A stretch of 64,000 nt of DNA from assembly GCA_020055645.1 (NCBI GenBank), contig CM034547.1, positions 2,914,001 through 2,978,000 on the forward strand, given 5' to 3'. Shown here piece after piece: positions 63,806 through 64,000 of the stretch. This DNA comes from Tomocerus qinae (Eukaryota; Arthropoda; Collembola; Entomobryomorpha; Tomoceridae). Numbering within the stretch: position 1 is the stretch's first letter; each line of letters starts with the position of its first letter. A program made the position numbers and the translations under genes. The notes below the pieces were generated by a model that had not been told where the DNA came from, did no database searches, and saw only the letters and a list, made by a program, of their open reading frames with translations.

Positions 63806-64000
63806 TTTAGTTTACAAATATGCTTTTTACTGGGCAATAATAAGCCGAAGTTTTTGCTACTAATTAGTATGACTAATTTTGTCAAATAGATTACCGAATA
63901 CCAGATTATAGCTAGTCAATTCTTGAACAATTTTCTCTAATGTATTATATTATGAGTAGTGATAATAATATTTTTAAATTCGTGATATTTGCACTTTCCC
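63806..64000. other. Upstream flank of the DUF7869 gene, nothing recognised
   Basis: AT-rich sequence that should hold the promoter and 5' UTR if the gene is expressed. No terminal inverted repeat could be identified. Confidence 0.4.

Overview
This is a piece of an AT-rich, repeat-rich animal nuclear genome, most likely from an arthropod. Evidence: spliced genes with GT-AG introns; two eukaryotic solute-carrier genes; non-LTR retrotransposons, a tRNA-like SINE, many MITE-type foldback elements and several satellites; and two short (CCTAA)n tracts, the strand complement of the TTAGG telomere repeat typical of arthropods. No bacterial operon, rRNA gene or CRISPR array is present. The species cannot be named from sequence alone.

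Two intact host genes can be assembled exon by exon with phase-consistent splice sites. On the + strand, 19695-27718 encodes a 315-residue SLC25 mitochondrial carrier (SLC25A45/47/48-like) in six exons. On the - strand, 44017-36014 encodes a 523-residue SLC41 (MgtE-type) Mg2+ transporter in eight exons. On the - strand, 63805-61960 is a two-exon DUF7869-type transposon-associated gene (579 codons), open except for one in-frame TGA. On the + strand, 11985-12720 is an unrecognised two-exon gene with Cys-pair zinc-binding motifs. Minor candidate exons lie at 54.6-56.1 kb.

Layout: 1-1132, eroded LINE 3' end. 1.2-4.0 kb, GCTAGC minisatellite and a 458-bp inverted duplication around an 18-bp satellite with telomere-like tracts and Helitron-like termini. 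4.1-9.7 kb, diverged tandem repeats, LINE remnants and MITEs. 10.5-12.8 kb, 382-bp tandem units with foldback cores, a 26-bp array and the zinc-motif gene. 12.9-14.1 kb, ~330-bp diverged tandem repeat. 14.7-16.8 kb, 20-bp satellite. 17.4-17.9 kb, a Tc1/mariner-like MITE split by a hAT-like MITE. 19.7-27.7 kb, SLC25 gene, with a 5'-truncated LINE in intron 5. 28-35 kb, foldback elements, including two copies of a transposon with subterminal AGGCATTAAGCTTAATGCCT palindromes and DDE_3 transposase remnants. 36-44 kb, SLC41 gene with MITE-filled introns. 44-61 kb, mostly repeats, including 18-bp and 40-bp satellites. 62-63.8 kb, DUF7869 gene.

The two carrier genes act independently (mitochondrial inner membrane; Mg2+ across cell membranes). 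They are linked only in that transposable elements have filled their introns. The most informative signals are the nested insertions, which give relative ages, precise target-site duplications and one empty-site paralogue for the LINE.
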